Assembly: GCA_003165075.1 (NCBI GenBank)
Contig: PLSM01000044.1
Coordinates: 53,029 to 101,293 of the forward strand
DNA from: Acidobacteriaceae bacterium
GTDB taxonomy: Bacteria > Acidobacteriota > Terriglobia > Terriglobales > Acidobacteriaceae
Length of the DNA stretch: 48,265 nt
Reading direction: 5' to 3'
Positions within the stretch are counted from its first letter, which is position 1, and each line of letters starts with the position of its first letter. This document shows positions 36,904-46,130 of the stretch, one piece after another. A program made the translations under genes and the position numbers. The notes beneath the pieces are model-generated. The model saw nothing but the letters and a program-made list of their open reading frames with translations, made no database searches and was not told the DNA's origin.

Positions 36904-38565
36904 TTATTTCGCCGCCACCGTTACCGGCACTTCGAGCGAGCCGACCCTGCCCGCACCCAGATCGTAGACAGCGATGCGCAGAGAGCTTTGACCGGTAGGC
37001 AGATCGAGCGCGAGGCGAATGGGAACTCCTTCAGCCATGATCCGCCTGAATTGGTCTGGCTTGATGTTCAATTGGACACCGCGGAGAAGGTAATTCTCGC
37101 GTCTGCCTCCGGAATCATATGCCGCCAGGGTGAACTCGATTCGTGCCCGGTGCGTGCCTTCCGGCGTTTCGCTAAAGCCAAGACCTTGAGGGTCCAAGTT
37201 GATGTCGATGATGGTGGGTTGCACGGGCGCTTTAAGGTCAGCCGCCATTTCTCCCGCCGGACCCGGCGGCACGCTGGTTCCGCGCAGCAGCGGGTCGGTC
37301 GCCGGCAACACTCTCGCCTGAAACAGAATCTGCGTGGCCGCCGGAGCGCCGTGGACCACGGACTCGGTCAATTGACTCGGCTGCATCGGGTCGTCGCGGG
37401 TGGAGGGCTGATCCGGCGGAACAGCATAATATCCGCGCCGGTAGGCGAGTTCATAACTGCCGCTGTCCAGATGAACCTTGATGCTGCGGAACTTACCATC
37501 CAGCATTTTGGCGGCCGGAACATAGCCGATGGTGTAATAGCTTGAGCCATTTTCAACGGCGCCCGCAACGGCCTCTCTGAGCCCGTTGGTATTGAAATAC
37601 GCCCGTCCGCCGGTCTGTTCCGCAAACTGCTCCATCGCAGCATGTTCCGCCTTGATTTGGTCTTTGCTATATTCGTCGCCCTCCATTCCCCCTCCGTATT
37701 CCCCGTACCGGTCGCTCGCGTGCGTGCCCACCAACGACATGATGCCTCTCGCGTCAACGGGATAGACAGCTACCTGAGCTGCCGACAGCGAGGCGCCGGG
37801 ATCGAATGCAACAGGGAAGGTGCCGGCGAACCAGATCAGGTTCTTACGTCCGGGGATGAGCTTCAGATAGCGGGCGAGCTGCTGCACGGCCACCACCGTG
37901 ATCTGTGGCCTGCCGTCGGTCAGCGGGTCATATTCGGGCGGGCGAACATGGACATAGAAGTCCGGAATATCCACGCTTTTCTTCTGGTCGCTCAGGTGGC
38001 CTCCGAAATCCTCATGCTTCATGCTCTCGAGGACCTTTGTCGCCTGGGAAGCGTCGCCGGTAAAGCCCTGCACCATCCGCAACTCTGAAGTTAGCGTAAA
38101 GACTGCCAATGACGTCCCCGGCTGGACCGTGCCCAGGTACTCGAGCATCTGCTGGCGCAGAAACTCCCGGTTTTCCGCGGGTGTGTTCAGCTCATCCAGC
38201 AACAGCACATTGGCCGCGCTGTCTTCAAGGTAGGCGGGGACATTGCTGAATGTGTGGGGCGGCAACGAGGCCAGCATCGCAGGCGGAGTGGGGGCAGCAG
38301 CCTTCACAGACGCGGGCTGGTGCTCATCAAAGGAAGCGATGAGCTGCTCGTGTCCATCCTCGAATACGTGGAACCGGTTCCGATCAAGGCCGTGCACAGC
38401 TTTGCCCTTGTCTGTGATCACCACATCCACCAGCACCAGATTGGTGGTGGAGTGGAGAACAATGTCACCCGAGAATGGCTCCGCACCCGATTGCTTCTGC
38501 GCCCGGCAAAGCGGAATGGCGAGGCTGGCAAGAGCAAATAAGAAGACGGCGTGGATCAGGCGCAT
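36904..38565 (-). CDS. Secreted VWA domain protein (TIGR03436 type)
   Basis: A 553-residue exported protein with a signal peptide (about residues 1-22, ending LCRAQ). The following segment (TTNLVLVDVVITDKGKAVHG, then FHVFEDGHEQ) is the entry motif of the acidobacterial VWFA-related TIGR03436 family. A von Willebrand A domain spans about residues 115-330, with LLLDELNTP in place of the canonical DxSxS metal site, so metal binding may be lost. The C-terminal third (about 400-553) is a beta-rich domain. The function is unknown; the family is typical of soil Acidobacteriota and usually secreted. Confidence 0.85.
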   Translation of the reverse strand: MRLIHAVFLFALASLAIPLCRAQKQSGAEPFSGDIVLHSTTNLVLVDVVITDKGKAVHGLDRNRFHVFEDGHEQLIASFDEHQPASVKAAAPTPPAMLASLPPHTFSNVPAYLEDSAANVLLLDELNTPAENREFLRQQMLEYLGTVQPGTSLAVFTLTSELRMVQGFTGDASQATKVLESMKHEDFGGHLSDQKKSVDIPDFYVHVRPPEYDPLTDGRPQITVVAVQQLARYLKLIPGRKNLIWFAGTFPVAFDPGASLSAAQVAVYPVDARGIMSLVGTHASDRYGEYGGGMEGDEYSKDQIKAEHAAMEQFAEQTGGRAYFNTNGLREAVAGAVENGSSYYTIGYVPAAKMLDGKFRSIKVHLDSGSYELAYRRGYYAVPPDQPSTRDDPMQPSQLTESVVHGAPAATQILFQARVLPATDPLLRGTSVPPGPAGEMAADLKAPVQPTIIDINLDPQGLGFSETPEGTHRARIEFTLAAYDSGGRRENYLLRGVQLNIKPDQFRRIMAEGVPIRLALDLPTGQSSLRIAVYDLGAGRVGSLEVPVTVAAK

Positions 38566-38796
38566 CCTGGGACCTCCTGAAAGCGCGAAAGGGACATCAC
38601 TTCAATTCTGCGCTTCGATCCTGCCGCTCGGTCAAGAATACCGCGGGAGCTGGAGAGTTCGCGAGTCAAGGCCGCGACCGGGAAGGGCGGCTATCGCGGG
38701 ATTGTCCAACCGCTGGGAAACACGGGCCATCGAAGCGAGATGAAGGATCATCGCTCCCACCTAGTATTCTAAGAGGTTGCCCCAAAGGTTAGCATC

Positions 38797-40101
38797 ATGA
38801 GCCAAACCCTGAAAGCCGTGCGCGGAACGCGCGACCTGTTGCCGCCGGAAACCGCGCTGTGGAACCGCATCGAGTCCACTGCCCGCTCGGTCTTTGCCCG
38901 CTACAACTTCGGCGAGATTCGCACGCCGGTTTTTGAAGACACCGCATTGTTTGCACGCAGCGTGGGCGAGGAGACCGATATTGTCTCCAAAGAGATGTAC
39001 ACCTGGGAGGACCGCGCGCGGGCGCAGTCGGAAAAGACCCAGACCCTGACTCTGCGCCCTGAAAACACCGCCGGCGTAGTGCGCGCGTACATCGAGCACA
39101 AGCTGGGCGAGACCGGCCAATTGCAGAAGCTTTACTATATTGGCCCGCAGTTCCGCCGCGAACGGCCGCAGAAAGGCCGCTACCGCCAGTTTTCGCAGAT
39201 CGGCGCTGAAGTCATCGGACCGCCCTCGGCGGGTAGCGAATCGCCTCTGCGGGATGCGGAAGTCCTGGAGATGCTGGCCACGCTGCTGGATGAGTTGGGC
39301 ATCAAGGGCTGGACGCTGGAGCTCAACTCCGTAGGCTCAGCCGCGGATCGCGAACGTTATAACCAAACTCTTCGCGAAGCGCTCATCCCTCTCGCGCCCA
39401 AGATGTGTGTGGATTGCCGGCGGCGCGCCGTCACCAATCCGTTACGGGTGCTGGACTGCAAGGTGCCGGAGGACCAGCCCATCATCGAGACCTTGCCCAG
39501 GATTTACGACTCGCTCGACGAAGCCTCGAAGGCCCACTTTGCCGCGGTGACGGCGACCCTGGACGCAGCCGGCGTGCCCTATACCCGCAATCACCGCCTG
39601 GTGCGCGGCCTGGACTATTACACCCGCACCACATTCGAATTCACCCACGGCGGCCTGGGTGCGCAGAACGCACTGTTGGGCGGCGGACGCTACGACGGGC
39701 TGAGTGAGGCCATCGGCGGACCCCGCGCACCGGGCATCGGCTTTGCTATGGGCGAAGACCGGTTGGTTCTGACGCTTCTCGCCCAGGAACTCAACCAAAA
39801 GTCTGCCCCACCGCAGGTGGATGCCTATATCGCGCCCTTGGGTGAGTCGCTAAACTCCGCTGCCCTGGCGCTGGCCCGCGAACTGCGCCATACCGGCCTC
39901 TACATTGAGCTTGGCGAGGGCAGTTTCCGGCTCAAGAAGTCCTTTGAAGCCGCCGACAAGACCGCCCGCTCCATCGTCATCCTGGGCGAAGACGAGCTTC
40001 AATCCGGTATCCTGACTGTGAAGACCTTCGCTACCGGCGTACAAACTAAAGTCCCTCGCGCCGAGCTGGCAGCATTTCTCGCCGAGCCTCTAAAGGGATA
40101 A
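38797..40101 (+). CDS. hisS: Histidyl-tRNA synthetase
   Basis: A 434-residue class II synthetase. Typical marks: AVRGTRDLLPPE at the N-terminus, TLRPENTAGVVRA, FRRERPQKGRYRQFSQIGAE (motif 2), the HisRS-specific LVRGLDYYTRTTFEF, and GGGRYDGLSEAIGG with GIGFAMGEDRL (motif 3). The C-terminal anticodon-binding domain begins near PPQVDAYIAPLG. AAAGG lies about nine bases upstream of the ATG. aspS follows after 12 bases, the conserved hisS-aspS order, so the two form an operon. Confidence 0.96.
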   Translation: MSQTLKAVRGTRDLLPPETALWNRIESTARSVFARYNFGEIRTPVFEDTALFARSVGEETDIVSKEMYTWEDRARAQSEKTQTLTLRPENTAGVVRAYIEHKLGETGQLQKLYYIGPQFRRERPQKGRYRQFSQIGAEVIGPPSAGSESPLRDAEVLEMLATLLDELGIKGWTLELNSVGSAADRERYNQTLREALIPLAPKMCVDCRRRAVTNPLRVLDCKVPEDQPIIETLPRIYDSLDEASKAHFAAVTATLDAAGVPYTRNHRLVRGLDYYTRTTFEFTHGGLGAQNALLGGGRYDGLSEAIGGPRAPGIGFAMGEDRLVLTLLAQELNQKSAPPQVDAYIAPLGESLNSAALALARELRHTGLYIELGEGSFRLKKSFEAADKTARSIVILGEDELQSGILTVKTFATGVQTKVPRAELAAFLAEPLKG

Positions 40102-40113
40102 AGGATACTCGTT

Positions 40114-41988
40114 GTGCTCGATTTTCTAGGCAATCTTGAACGGACGCATCTATGTGGCGACTTGCGCGCTGCCCAGGCTGGTCAACAAGTGGTTCTGATG
40201 GGCTGGGTAAATCGCCGCCGCGACCACGGTAACCTGATTTTTCTCGACCTGCGCGACCGCTCAGGCATCGCGCAGATTGTGCTGGACAAGGAATTAACCC
40301 CCGAAGGCCACGCCAAGGGCGAACAGGTTCGGCCCGAATATGTGGTTGCCGCGGTGGGCAAGGTATGCCTGCGCGATCCTGACGTCATCAATCCCAAAAT
40401 GCCTACCGGCGAGATCGAGATCGAAGCCACGGAGTTGCTGGTGTTGAACGACACCCGCCTGGCGCCGTTTTCGCCTTCGGAAGAAGCCATCCAGAACGAG
40501 GAGGTCCGGCTCAAATACCGTTACATTGATTTGCGCCGCCCGGAGATGCAGCGCAACTTCTGGCTGCGCCATCAGATTACATTGGCCATCCGCGAGAGCC
40601 TCAGCAAGCAGGGGTTTCTTGAGATTGAGACCCCCATCCTGACCAAGTCGACCCCCGAAGGCGCGCGTGATTTTCTTGTGCCCAGTCGTGTGCACCCCGG
40701 CGAGTTCTACGCGTTGCCGCAGTCACCGCAGATCTTCAAGCAGATTCTCATGATCTCCGGCTTCGACCGCTATTTCCAGATCGCCCGCTGCTTTCGCGAT
40801 GAGGACCTGCGGGCCGACCGCCAACTGGAGTTCACGCAGGTTGACCTGGAGATGAGTTTCCCGCGCCAGGAGACGGTGTTTGCCGTGGTGGAGCAGTTTC
40901 TGGCGGCGGGCTTTGCCGCGGCCGGGGTCAAGCTGCAGACGCCCTTCCCGCGCATCACCTACGACGACTCCATGCGCCGGCACGGCAGTGACAAGCCTGA
41001 TCTGCGCCTGCCCGGACTGACCGATGTGCGCTCCGCATTCCCTGACGCTGCCCTGGCCACACTGCAAATTGATCCCGCGCTGCCGGTGGTGGCGCTGTGC
41101 ATTCCCGGCGTGGGCGAGCTGAGCCGCAAGGAGCGCGAGGACAACCACCCGCTGTTCGACCAGAAGAAGGGTGCGAAGTTCATCGACGACTTCAAGCGCC
41201 TGGCCAAGAGCTTTCCCGACACATCGAGCAAGGTGCGGGAGTTGACCGGCGCAGCCGATGGCGATTTTGTGGTGGTCGTAGCCGGCGATCCGGCACATCC
41301 GGTCAAAGCCAGCGATACCAAATTCCCCGGCCGTCTCAGCGAGCGCGAGATCAACGTCTACTCCGCCGCCGGCAACTTCCGCACCGAGCTGGCCAAGAAG
41401 TATGCCGAGAAGCACGGCGCCTTCCACGTGACCGAAAAAGCTGTTGCGGATGCCGACCCAAAGAGTGGCAGCACAGTCGAGGGCAGTGCGGCCTTCCACC
41501 CCATCTGGATCACCGACTTTCCCATGTTCGAGTACGATCTGGCGAGTGCGAAGTGGATGCCGGCACACCACCCCTTTACCGCGCCGTTTGAGGCCGACAT
41601 GGCCCACCTGCTCAGCGATCCGGCGAGCGTCCGCGCCAACTGCTACGACCTGGCGATGAACGGCCTCGAATTGGGCTCCGGCTCCATCCGTATCCATCGC
41701 AAGGATGTGCAGCAGCAGATCTTCCAGTCGCTGGGCATCAGCGACGACGAGGCGCGCGCCCGCTTCGGGTTTTTCCTGGATGCACTGGAGTACGGCACAC
41801 CACCTCACGGCGGCATCGCGCTGGGCCTGGACCGCATCGTGATGCTACTGACCGGCGCACCCAGCCTGCGCGAAGTGATTGCCTTCCCCAAGACCGCCAA
41901 AGCCATCGACCTGATGGCCGACGCGCCGACGACAGTCAGCGAGCAGCAGTTGAAGGAACTGCACATCCGGGTGGCGTTGAAGAGCTGA
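40114..41988 (+). CDS. aspS: Aspartyl-tRNA synthetase, possibly non-discriminating
   Basis: A 624-residue bacterial-type AspRS: N-terminal OB-fold anticodon domain (about residues 8-120), class II core with [21 protein letters not shown] (motif 2), the bacterial GAD insertion (about 310-440), and the motif 3 region [24 protein letters not shown]. His38 in RRRDHGN takes the position that is His in non-discriminating AspRS such as that of Pseudomonas and Leu in E. coli. This suggests it also makes Asp-tRNA-Asn for the GatCAB pathway. The start is GTG, with AAAGGA upstream. The 3' end (from 41911) is partly duplicated at 42665-42709. Confidence 0.95.
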   Translation: MLDFLGNLERTHLCGDLRAAQAGQQVVLMGWVNRRRDHGNLIFLDLRDRSGIAQIVLDKELTPEGHAKGEQVRPEYVVAAVGKVCLRDPDVINPKMPTGEIEIEATELLVLNDTRLAPFSPSEEAIQNEEVRLKYRYIDLRRPEMQRNFWLRHQITLAIRESLSKQGFLEIETPILTKSTPEGARDFLVPSRVHPGEFYALPQSPQIFKQILMISGFDRYFQIARCFRDEDLRADRQLEFTQVDLEMSFPRQETVFAVVEQFLAAGFAAAGVKLQTPFPRITYDDSMRRHGSDKPDLRLPGLTDVRSAFPDAALATLQIDPALPVVALCIPGVGELSRKEREDNHPLFDQKKGAKFIDDFKRLAKSFPDTSSKVRELTGAADGDFVVVVAGDPAHPVKASDTKFPGRLSEREINVYSAAGNFRTELAKKYAEKHGAFHVTEKAVADADPKSGSTVEGSAAFHPIWITDFPMFEYDLASAKWMPAHHPFTAPFEADMAHLLSDPASVRANCYDLAMNGLELGSGSIRIHRKDVQQQIFQSLGISDDEARARFGFFLDALEYGTPPHGGIALGLDRIVMLLTGAPSLREVIAFPKTAKAIDLMADAPTTVSEQQLKELHIRVALKS

Positions 41989-42010
41989 CCGTTGCGGTAA
42001 AAGCGTGCCC

Positions 42011-42301
42011 ATGAGGCCTTCAGAGGTTTTGCCCCAGCATCGCGATGCGATCCGCCGGTTAGTGCATCAATCCGGCATGGCAAACCCGCGTCTGTTCGGC
42101 TCGGTTATTCACGGCGACGATGTGGACGAAAGCGATCTGGACATTCTTGTCGATCCATCGCCCGAGACCAGCCTGCTTGACATCGCCAAGCTACAGATAG
42201 AGATCGAGGCAACAGTAGGAATCAAAGTGGACCTCCGAACGCCCAAGTTTCTTCCTATATCCTTCCGCGACAAAGTGCTGGACGAAGCCATGCCCGTATG
42301 A
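42011..42301 (+). CDS. mntA: MntA-like minimal nucleotidyltransferase antitoxin
   Basis: A 96-residue protein of the MNT family. The active-site motif GS-X10-DxD is complete (GSVIHGDDVDESDLD). In HepT/MntA toxin-antitoxin pairs MntA inactivates HepT by attaching AMP residues to a Tyr in the HepT motif. The gene overlaps the downstream HEPN gene by 4 bases (ATGA), the usual arrangement. An in-frame GTG at 42005 is an alternative start; neither has a strong ribosome-binding site. The gene lies immediately behind aspS and is flanked by a decayed copy of the aspS 3' end. Confidence 0.82.
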   Translation: MRPSEVLPQHRDAIRRLVHQSGMANPRLFGSVIHGDDVDESDLDILVDPSPETSLLDIAKLQIEIEATVGIKVDLRTPKFLPISFRDKVLDEAMPV

Positions 42302-42668
42302 ATCCTCATCCCTTGAGAGTGCGCGATTATCTCGGCCACATGCTCGATGCAGTCCGGCAGATTCAGGAATACGCGCGCGGTAAGAGCGCGGAGAGCTTTA
42401 TTTCAGACCGGCTTCTTCAGGATGCCGTAATCCGCAATTTCGAGATTCTGGGCGAAGCGTCCAGAATCTTCTCGACGCGGCTCCCGATGCAACTACGAGG
42501 TTCCCCGGAATTCCGTTTGCGGCCATCTACGGTATGCGCAACCAGCTTTCGCATGGGTATTTCGCCATCGATCTCGACGTTGTTTGGAAGGTAATCGAAC
42601 GTGATATTCCCGACCTGCGTAGGGAACTTGAGGCGGTAATCGCGGCTCTGGAAAAACCACCCGTCTGA
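42298..42668 (+). pseudogene. hepT: Frameshifted HepT-like HEPN toxin (DUF86)
   Basis: The first part (MNPHPLRVRDYLGHMLDAVR, then DRLLQDAVIRNFEILGEASR) is a DUF86/HEPN N-terminus. After GEASR the frame is lost: the expected continuation NLLDAAPD...IPFAAIYG, then MRNQLSHGYFAIDLDVVWKV and a TGA at 42666-42668 is present in the next frame. One missing A near 42465-42467 would repair it to about 123 residues. The RNase/AMPylation motif RX4HXY (RNQLSHGY, 42537-42560) lies after the break, so the protein made from the first frame should be inactive. The cause is either real decay or a sequencing error. Confidence 0.78.
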
Positions 42669-42709
42669 TGGCCGACACGCCGAAAACAGTCAACAGTTGA
42701 AGAGCTAGC
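42665..42709 (+). repeat. Degenerate second copy of the aspS 3' end
   Basis: The first 28 bases (42665-42692) match 41911-41938 at 25 positions. The rest (CAGTTGAAGAGCT) matches the last codons of aspS after a deletion of about 38 bases between two GTTGAAG repeats. Translated piecewise it reads LMADTPKTV and QQLKS, against [15 protein letters not shown]...LKS in AspRS. It lies just after the HepT remnant, so the MntA/HepT module is bracketed by two copies of the aspS end. Confidence 0.7.
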
Positions 42710-42752
42710 ATCTCTCCGCGGTTTGTGCGTCCGACTCGCTTGGCAATCCTTG

Positions 42753-45248
42753 CTAGTCCCCCGTCGTCAGCGCCTGCGGGTCTTGTGCGGTGATAGCCGT
42801 GACATCGATCGACAGGCAGGTGCCCAGTTCGCTGAAGTTCTTGTCCCAGCGGGGGCGATCTTCGGCGGCCAGGGTGGTGAGCGCATAGCGAGAAGTGCGC
42901 AGAATCTCGTACCAGATGTTCTGCGCCTGCCACAGGTTGGGCTCAAAGGGCAACTCCGCCAGGGTGTGCGCCAGCCCCAAGGCGCGGTCCAGCATCTCCA
43001 GCGAACCGGCTGACAGTTGCAGCTCCACCATGGCGCGCTTCATGCGTTGGTCGGCAATGTAAGAGAGCGTGGCCGTCTCCAGCGGCACTTGGTCGGCCTT
43101 GGCCAGTTGCAGGAACGAGCGCAGTAGTGCCTGGTCGATGGGATCGCCCTCCAACGCCCGCCGCAAACCCGCATTGATCGCAAATCCGGCGGCCAGGGTG
43201 AGCGCCGGCGGCTTGGGCAGCCCGGCCTGCGACAGATAGTGCAACAGGCTGGCGTGATCCTCGTAGATGGTGGTAAGCGAGTTCTCAATATCCCACAGCG
43301 TGGAGTTGAGAATAAGCTGCACAATGCGCCGCTGCTCGTCGGTGAACAGCGAGGTCAGCGAGTAATCCACGTGGCCGTAATAGCGATCAAGCAGGCGAAT
43401 GACCTTGGGAAAGTCCGCGTGCTGCACGAACTCCGCGGCCTGGGCCGCAAAGGCGTCGAACTCTGCGGCGTCGCTCTCGCTGTAGGCTTTGACGGCCGCG
43501 GTAATGTTCTGGTCGCCGAAATGGAGCACGGCAAAAGAAAAGCCCTGCGCCTGCCCGGTGATGACACTGGCAATGTGCGCCCGGCCCAGTGCCAGGCGTC
43601 CACGGCCAGAGGTGTAGATGTCGTGGGAGATGCGGCGGACGCGGTAACAGAACAGCTCCGTCTCCTCGGAATACGATGAGAAAACGCTGCTGATAGCGTA
43701 GTGCGCGGCCACCTGCTCCAGGCCCAGTTCCAGCAGGCCGATCTTTTCCTTGTAGATGCGCGCGCCATCGCCCGCACTGGCCACGTTGGAGCGGGCCTCA
43801 GCCAGCCGGGCCAGGAATGCCGGCTCCAGCGCCGCGGCCTGCTCGCCAAACAGATCCTGCGCCAGTTGCAGCACCCGCGCGGCATAGGCAATCACCTGCA
43901 CGGTCTCAATTCCCGAAATGTCGTCGAAGAACCAGCCGCAACTGGTGTACATCAGTTGCGCGTGCCGCTGCAATTCCATCAGCTCCAGCGCGCGCACGCG
44001 CTCCGCTTCAGTAAGCGGATGGCTTTGGTGCTCGTCGAAGAAGCGCTGCACCGGCTCTTCGTCCCGGTCAAGGATCACCTGAATATACCCGTCGCGCGCG
44101 GCCCACACATCGTGGAAGAGCTTCGCACCCTCTTGCTCGGTAAGCGGCGCAAGCGCGTCGCGGAGTTCGTCCAGTGCTTGCCGCAGCGGAGCGCGCCATG
44201 CCTGGTTCCATCCCGGGTGGCCTCCGTTGCAGCCGCAGTCTGAGCGCCAGCGCTCCACCCCATGCATGCAACTCCACGAGGTGTTGTCCTCAATCTCACA
44301 TTCGTATTCGGATGGAAATTGGGCCAGGAAATTCCCGTAGTTGGTGAGCCTGACGGTCTTGTCCTGCTCCAGCAGCCGGAGTGCATAGGCCAGCGCCATT
44401 TCGCCGTATCTGTGATGGTGGCCGTAGGACTCGCCGTCGGTGGCCACATGCACCAACTGAGGCTCCGAACCCTCTTTGAAGCCGGCCTTGAGACGCGCCG
44501 CAAATCCTTCGCCTGAGTTCAGCAGCCCCTCGAACGCAATGGCCCGGGAGGTGGGGCCGTCATAGAAAAACACCGCGATGGATACGCCGGACTCGAAGCG
44601 CACCAGGTAGGGGCGGCTCGTGTCGACCTTGGCGTCGGGCGTGTCGGTCCAACTCGTCTCGGGCTGGGCAGCATCGTCGCTCAGCGGACGGATGCGCTTG
44701 CACTGGTGCGGCGCCAGCAGCGTGAACTTGATGCCGTGTAGCGCCAGCAGCTCCAGGGTTTCGGTGTCCGCCGCGGTCTCCGCCAGCCACATGCCCTCGG
44801 GCGGCAGGCCGTAGTGGTCCTGGTAGTCGGCAATGCCCCAGCGAATCTGGGTGATGCGGTCGCGGCGGCTGGCCAAGGGCAGAATGATGTGGTTGTAAAC
44901 CTGGGCCATGGCCGAGCTGTGGCCCTTGTAGCTCTTGCGGCTGCGGCGCTCACCGTCCAGAACCATGCGGTGGGTGCGGGGCGCATTCTCCTTGAGCCAG
45001 CTCAGCAGCGTGGGCCCAAAGTCGAAGCTGATGCGCGCGTAGTTGTTCACGATCCGCGTGATTTGATTTTTTTCATTCTGGATGCGCGCCGCGCCGTTGG
45101 GCGCGTAGCACTCGGCGCAGATGCGCTCATTCCAGTCGTGATAAGGCGCGGCTGTGTCCTGGGTTTCTACTGTCTCCAGCCAGGGGTTCTCGCGCGGAGG
45201 CTGGTAAAAGTGACCATGAATGCAGACAAAGTGTTTACTCGGAGGCAT
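42753..45248 (-). CDS. GH57-like protein with DUF3536 domain
   Basis: An 831-residue protein from the ATG at 45248; a TTG four codons earlier is the other start. The N-terminal 300 residues are a GH57-type (alpha)7 barrel: motif 1 is HGHFYQPPRENPW, the later WLAETAADTETLELLA segment carries a conserved Glu, and HVATDGESYGHH supplies the acidic pair. The remainder is the DUF3536 helical region. GH57 enzymes act on alpha-glucans (amylase, branching or 4-alpha-glucanotransferase activity); for DUF3536 proteins the reaction is not established. No signal peptide, so probably cytoplasmic. Confidence 0.85.
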   Translation of the reverse strand: MPPSKHFVCIHGHFYQPPRENPWLETVETQDTAAPYHDWNERICAECYAPNGAARIQNEKNQITRIVNNYARISFDFGPTLLSWLKENAPRTHRMVLDGERRSRKSYKGHSSAMAQVYNHIILPLASRRDRITQIRWGIADYQDHYGLPPEGMWLAETAADTETLELLALHGIKFTLLAPHQCKRIRPLSDDAAQPETSWTDTPDAKVDTSRPYLVRFESGVSIAVFFYDGPTSRAIAFEGLLNSGEGFAARLKAGFKEGSEPQLVHVATDGESYGHHHRYGEMALAYALRLLEQDKTVRLTNYGNFLAQFPSEYECEIEDNTSWSCMHGVERWRSDCGCNGGHPGWNQAWRAPLRQALDELRDALAPLTEQEGAKLFHDVWAARDGYIQVILDRDEEPVQRFFDEHQSHPLTEAERVRALELMELQRHAQLMYTSCGWFFDDISGIETVQVIAYAARVLQLAQDLFGEQAAALEPAFLARLAEARSNVASAGDGARIYKEKIGLLELGLEQVAAHYAISSVFSSYSEETELFCYRVRRISHDIYTSGRGRLALGRAHIASVITGQAQGFSFAVLHFGDQNITAAVKAYSESDAAEFDAFAAQAAEFVQHADFPKVIRLLDRYYGHVDYSLTSLFTDEQRRIVQLILNSTLWDIENSLTTIYEDHASLLHYLSQAGLPKPPALTLAAGFAINAGLRRALEGDPIDQALLRSFLQLAKADQVPLETATLSYIADQRMKRAMVELQLSAGSLEMLDRALGLAHTLAELPFEPNLWQAQNIWYEILRTSRYALTTLAAEDRPRWDKNFSELGTCLSIDVTAITAQDPQALTTGD

Positions 45249-45302
45249 GCACAAATCCAATCGTGCGCCGGCGCTCCATTACAGGATGCGCGGCCATCCT
45301 GC

Positions 45303-46013
45303 TTATTGTAGGCTGGCGCGTCCGGAGGGTGCCGCAGCCATAGGTTTGGCCAGGTCGCACGCCCGCCACAGATACCAGCTGGCCACGGAGCGGAACGGAG
45401 CCCAGCGCTTGCCGCGCCTGAGCACCACATCCGCCTTGGGCAAATCGGAGGCCTCGATGGGCCGCGATTTGGGCAGACGCTGAAACGTGAGCGCAAACCC
45501 CTTGCGCACGCCGTAGTCGGTCACCGGAAGCACGTCGGGCCGCCCCATGCGAAAGATCAGGAGCATCTCCACCGTCCATGGGCCGATGCCACGCACCGCG
45601 GTAAGCCGCTCGAGGATCTCGGCATCCGACAACTTGCGAATGGCCGCATGGGTGGGCACCGTGCCGTCAAGCGTGCGCGCAGCCAGATCGCGCAGAGCTT
45701 TAATCTTGTTGCCGGAAACACCCGCGGCGCGCAGCGGATCGTCCGGCGTGTCGAGCAGCAATTGCGGTGCGGGGTCGCCGCCAAAGTACTCGCGCACCCG
45801 GCGGTGAATGGTGGCCGCGGCCTTGCCGTGCAACTGCTGGTAGAGGATCGACTCCAGCAGCGACTCGAAGGGTGAGGGCAACGGGTCCAGGCGCAGCGTA
45901 AATGCGCCTGCCCGATCGATGAGCGCACCCAGCTTGGGGTCGTTCGTCTTCAAGTGCGCGATCGCCTCGGCGGGGTCAAAGGGAAGTTTGCGGCTGCGAC
46001 CGTCGTGAATCAT
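45303..46013 (-). CDS. DNA-3-methyladenine glycosylase (AlkA-like)
   Basis: A 236-residue HhH-GPD base-excision repair enzyme that removes alkylated purines. The helix-hairpin-helix LTAVRGIGPWTVEML (about residues 137-151) is followed by the catalytic Asp166 in LPVTDYGVR. Gln59/Gln60 in SILYQQLHGKAA belong to the conserved Q-Q-hydrophobic segment. There is no AraC/Ada part and no C-terminal iron-sulfur cluster, as in AlkA-type enzymes. The ATG at 46013 gives a normal-length enzyme; the frame upstream lacks similarity. It is divergent from the aldehyde dehydrogenase gene. Confidence 0.88.
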   Translation of the reverse strand: MIHDGRSRKLPFDPAEAIAHLKTNDPKLGALIDRAGAFTLRLDPLPSPFESLLESILYQQLHGKAAATIHRRVREYFGGDPAPQLLLDTPDDPLRAAGVSGNKIKALRDLAARTLDGTVPTHAAIRKLSDAEILERLTAVRGIGPWTVEMLLIFRMGRPDVLPVTDYGVRKGFALTFQRLPKSRPIEASDLPKADVVLRRGKRWAPFRSVASWYLWRACDLAKPMAAAPSGRASLQ

Positions 46014-46130
46014 AGGGGACCAGTGTATCGCGCCCCAACTGGCCAGTGTCAGAGACCTGTGGGGCCGAGCCTGCCCGCGTCCGGGCCGCCCTTGTAACAT
46101 CAGAGCGTAGCCACTGAACAGGAGCGCGCC

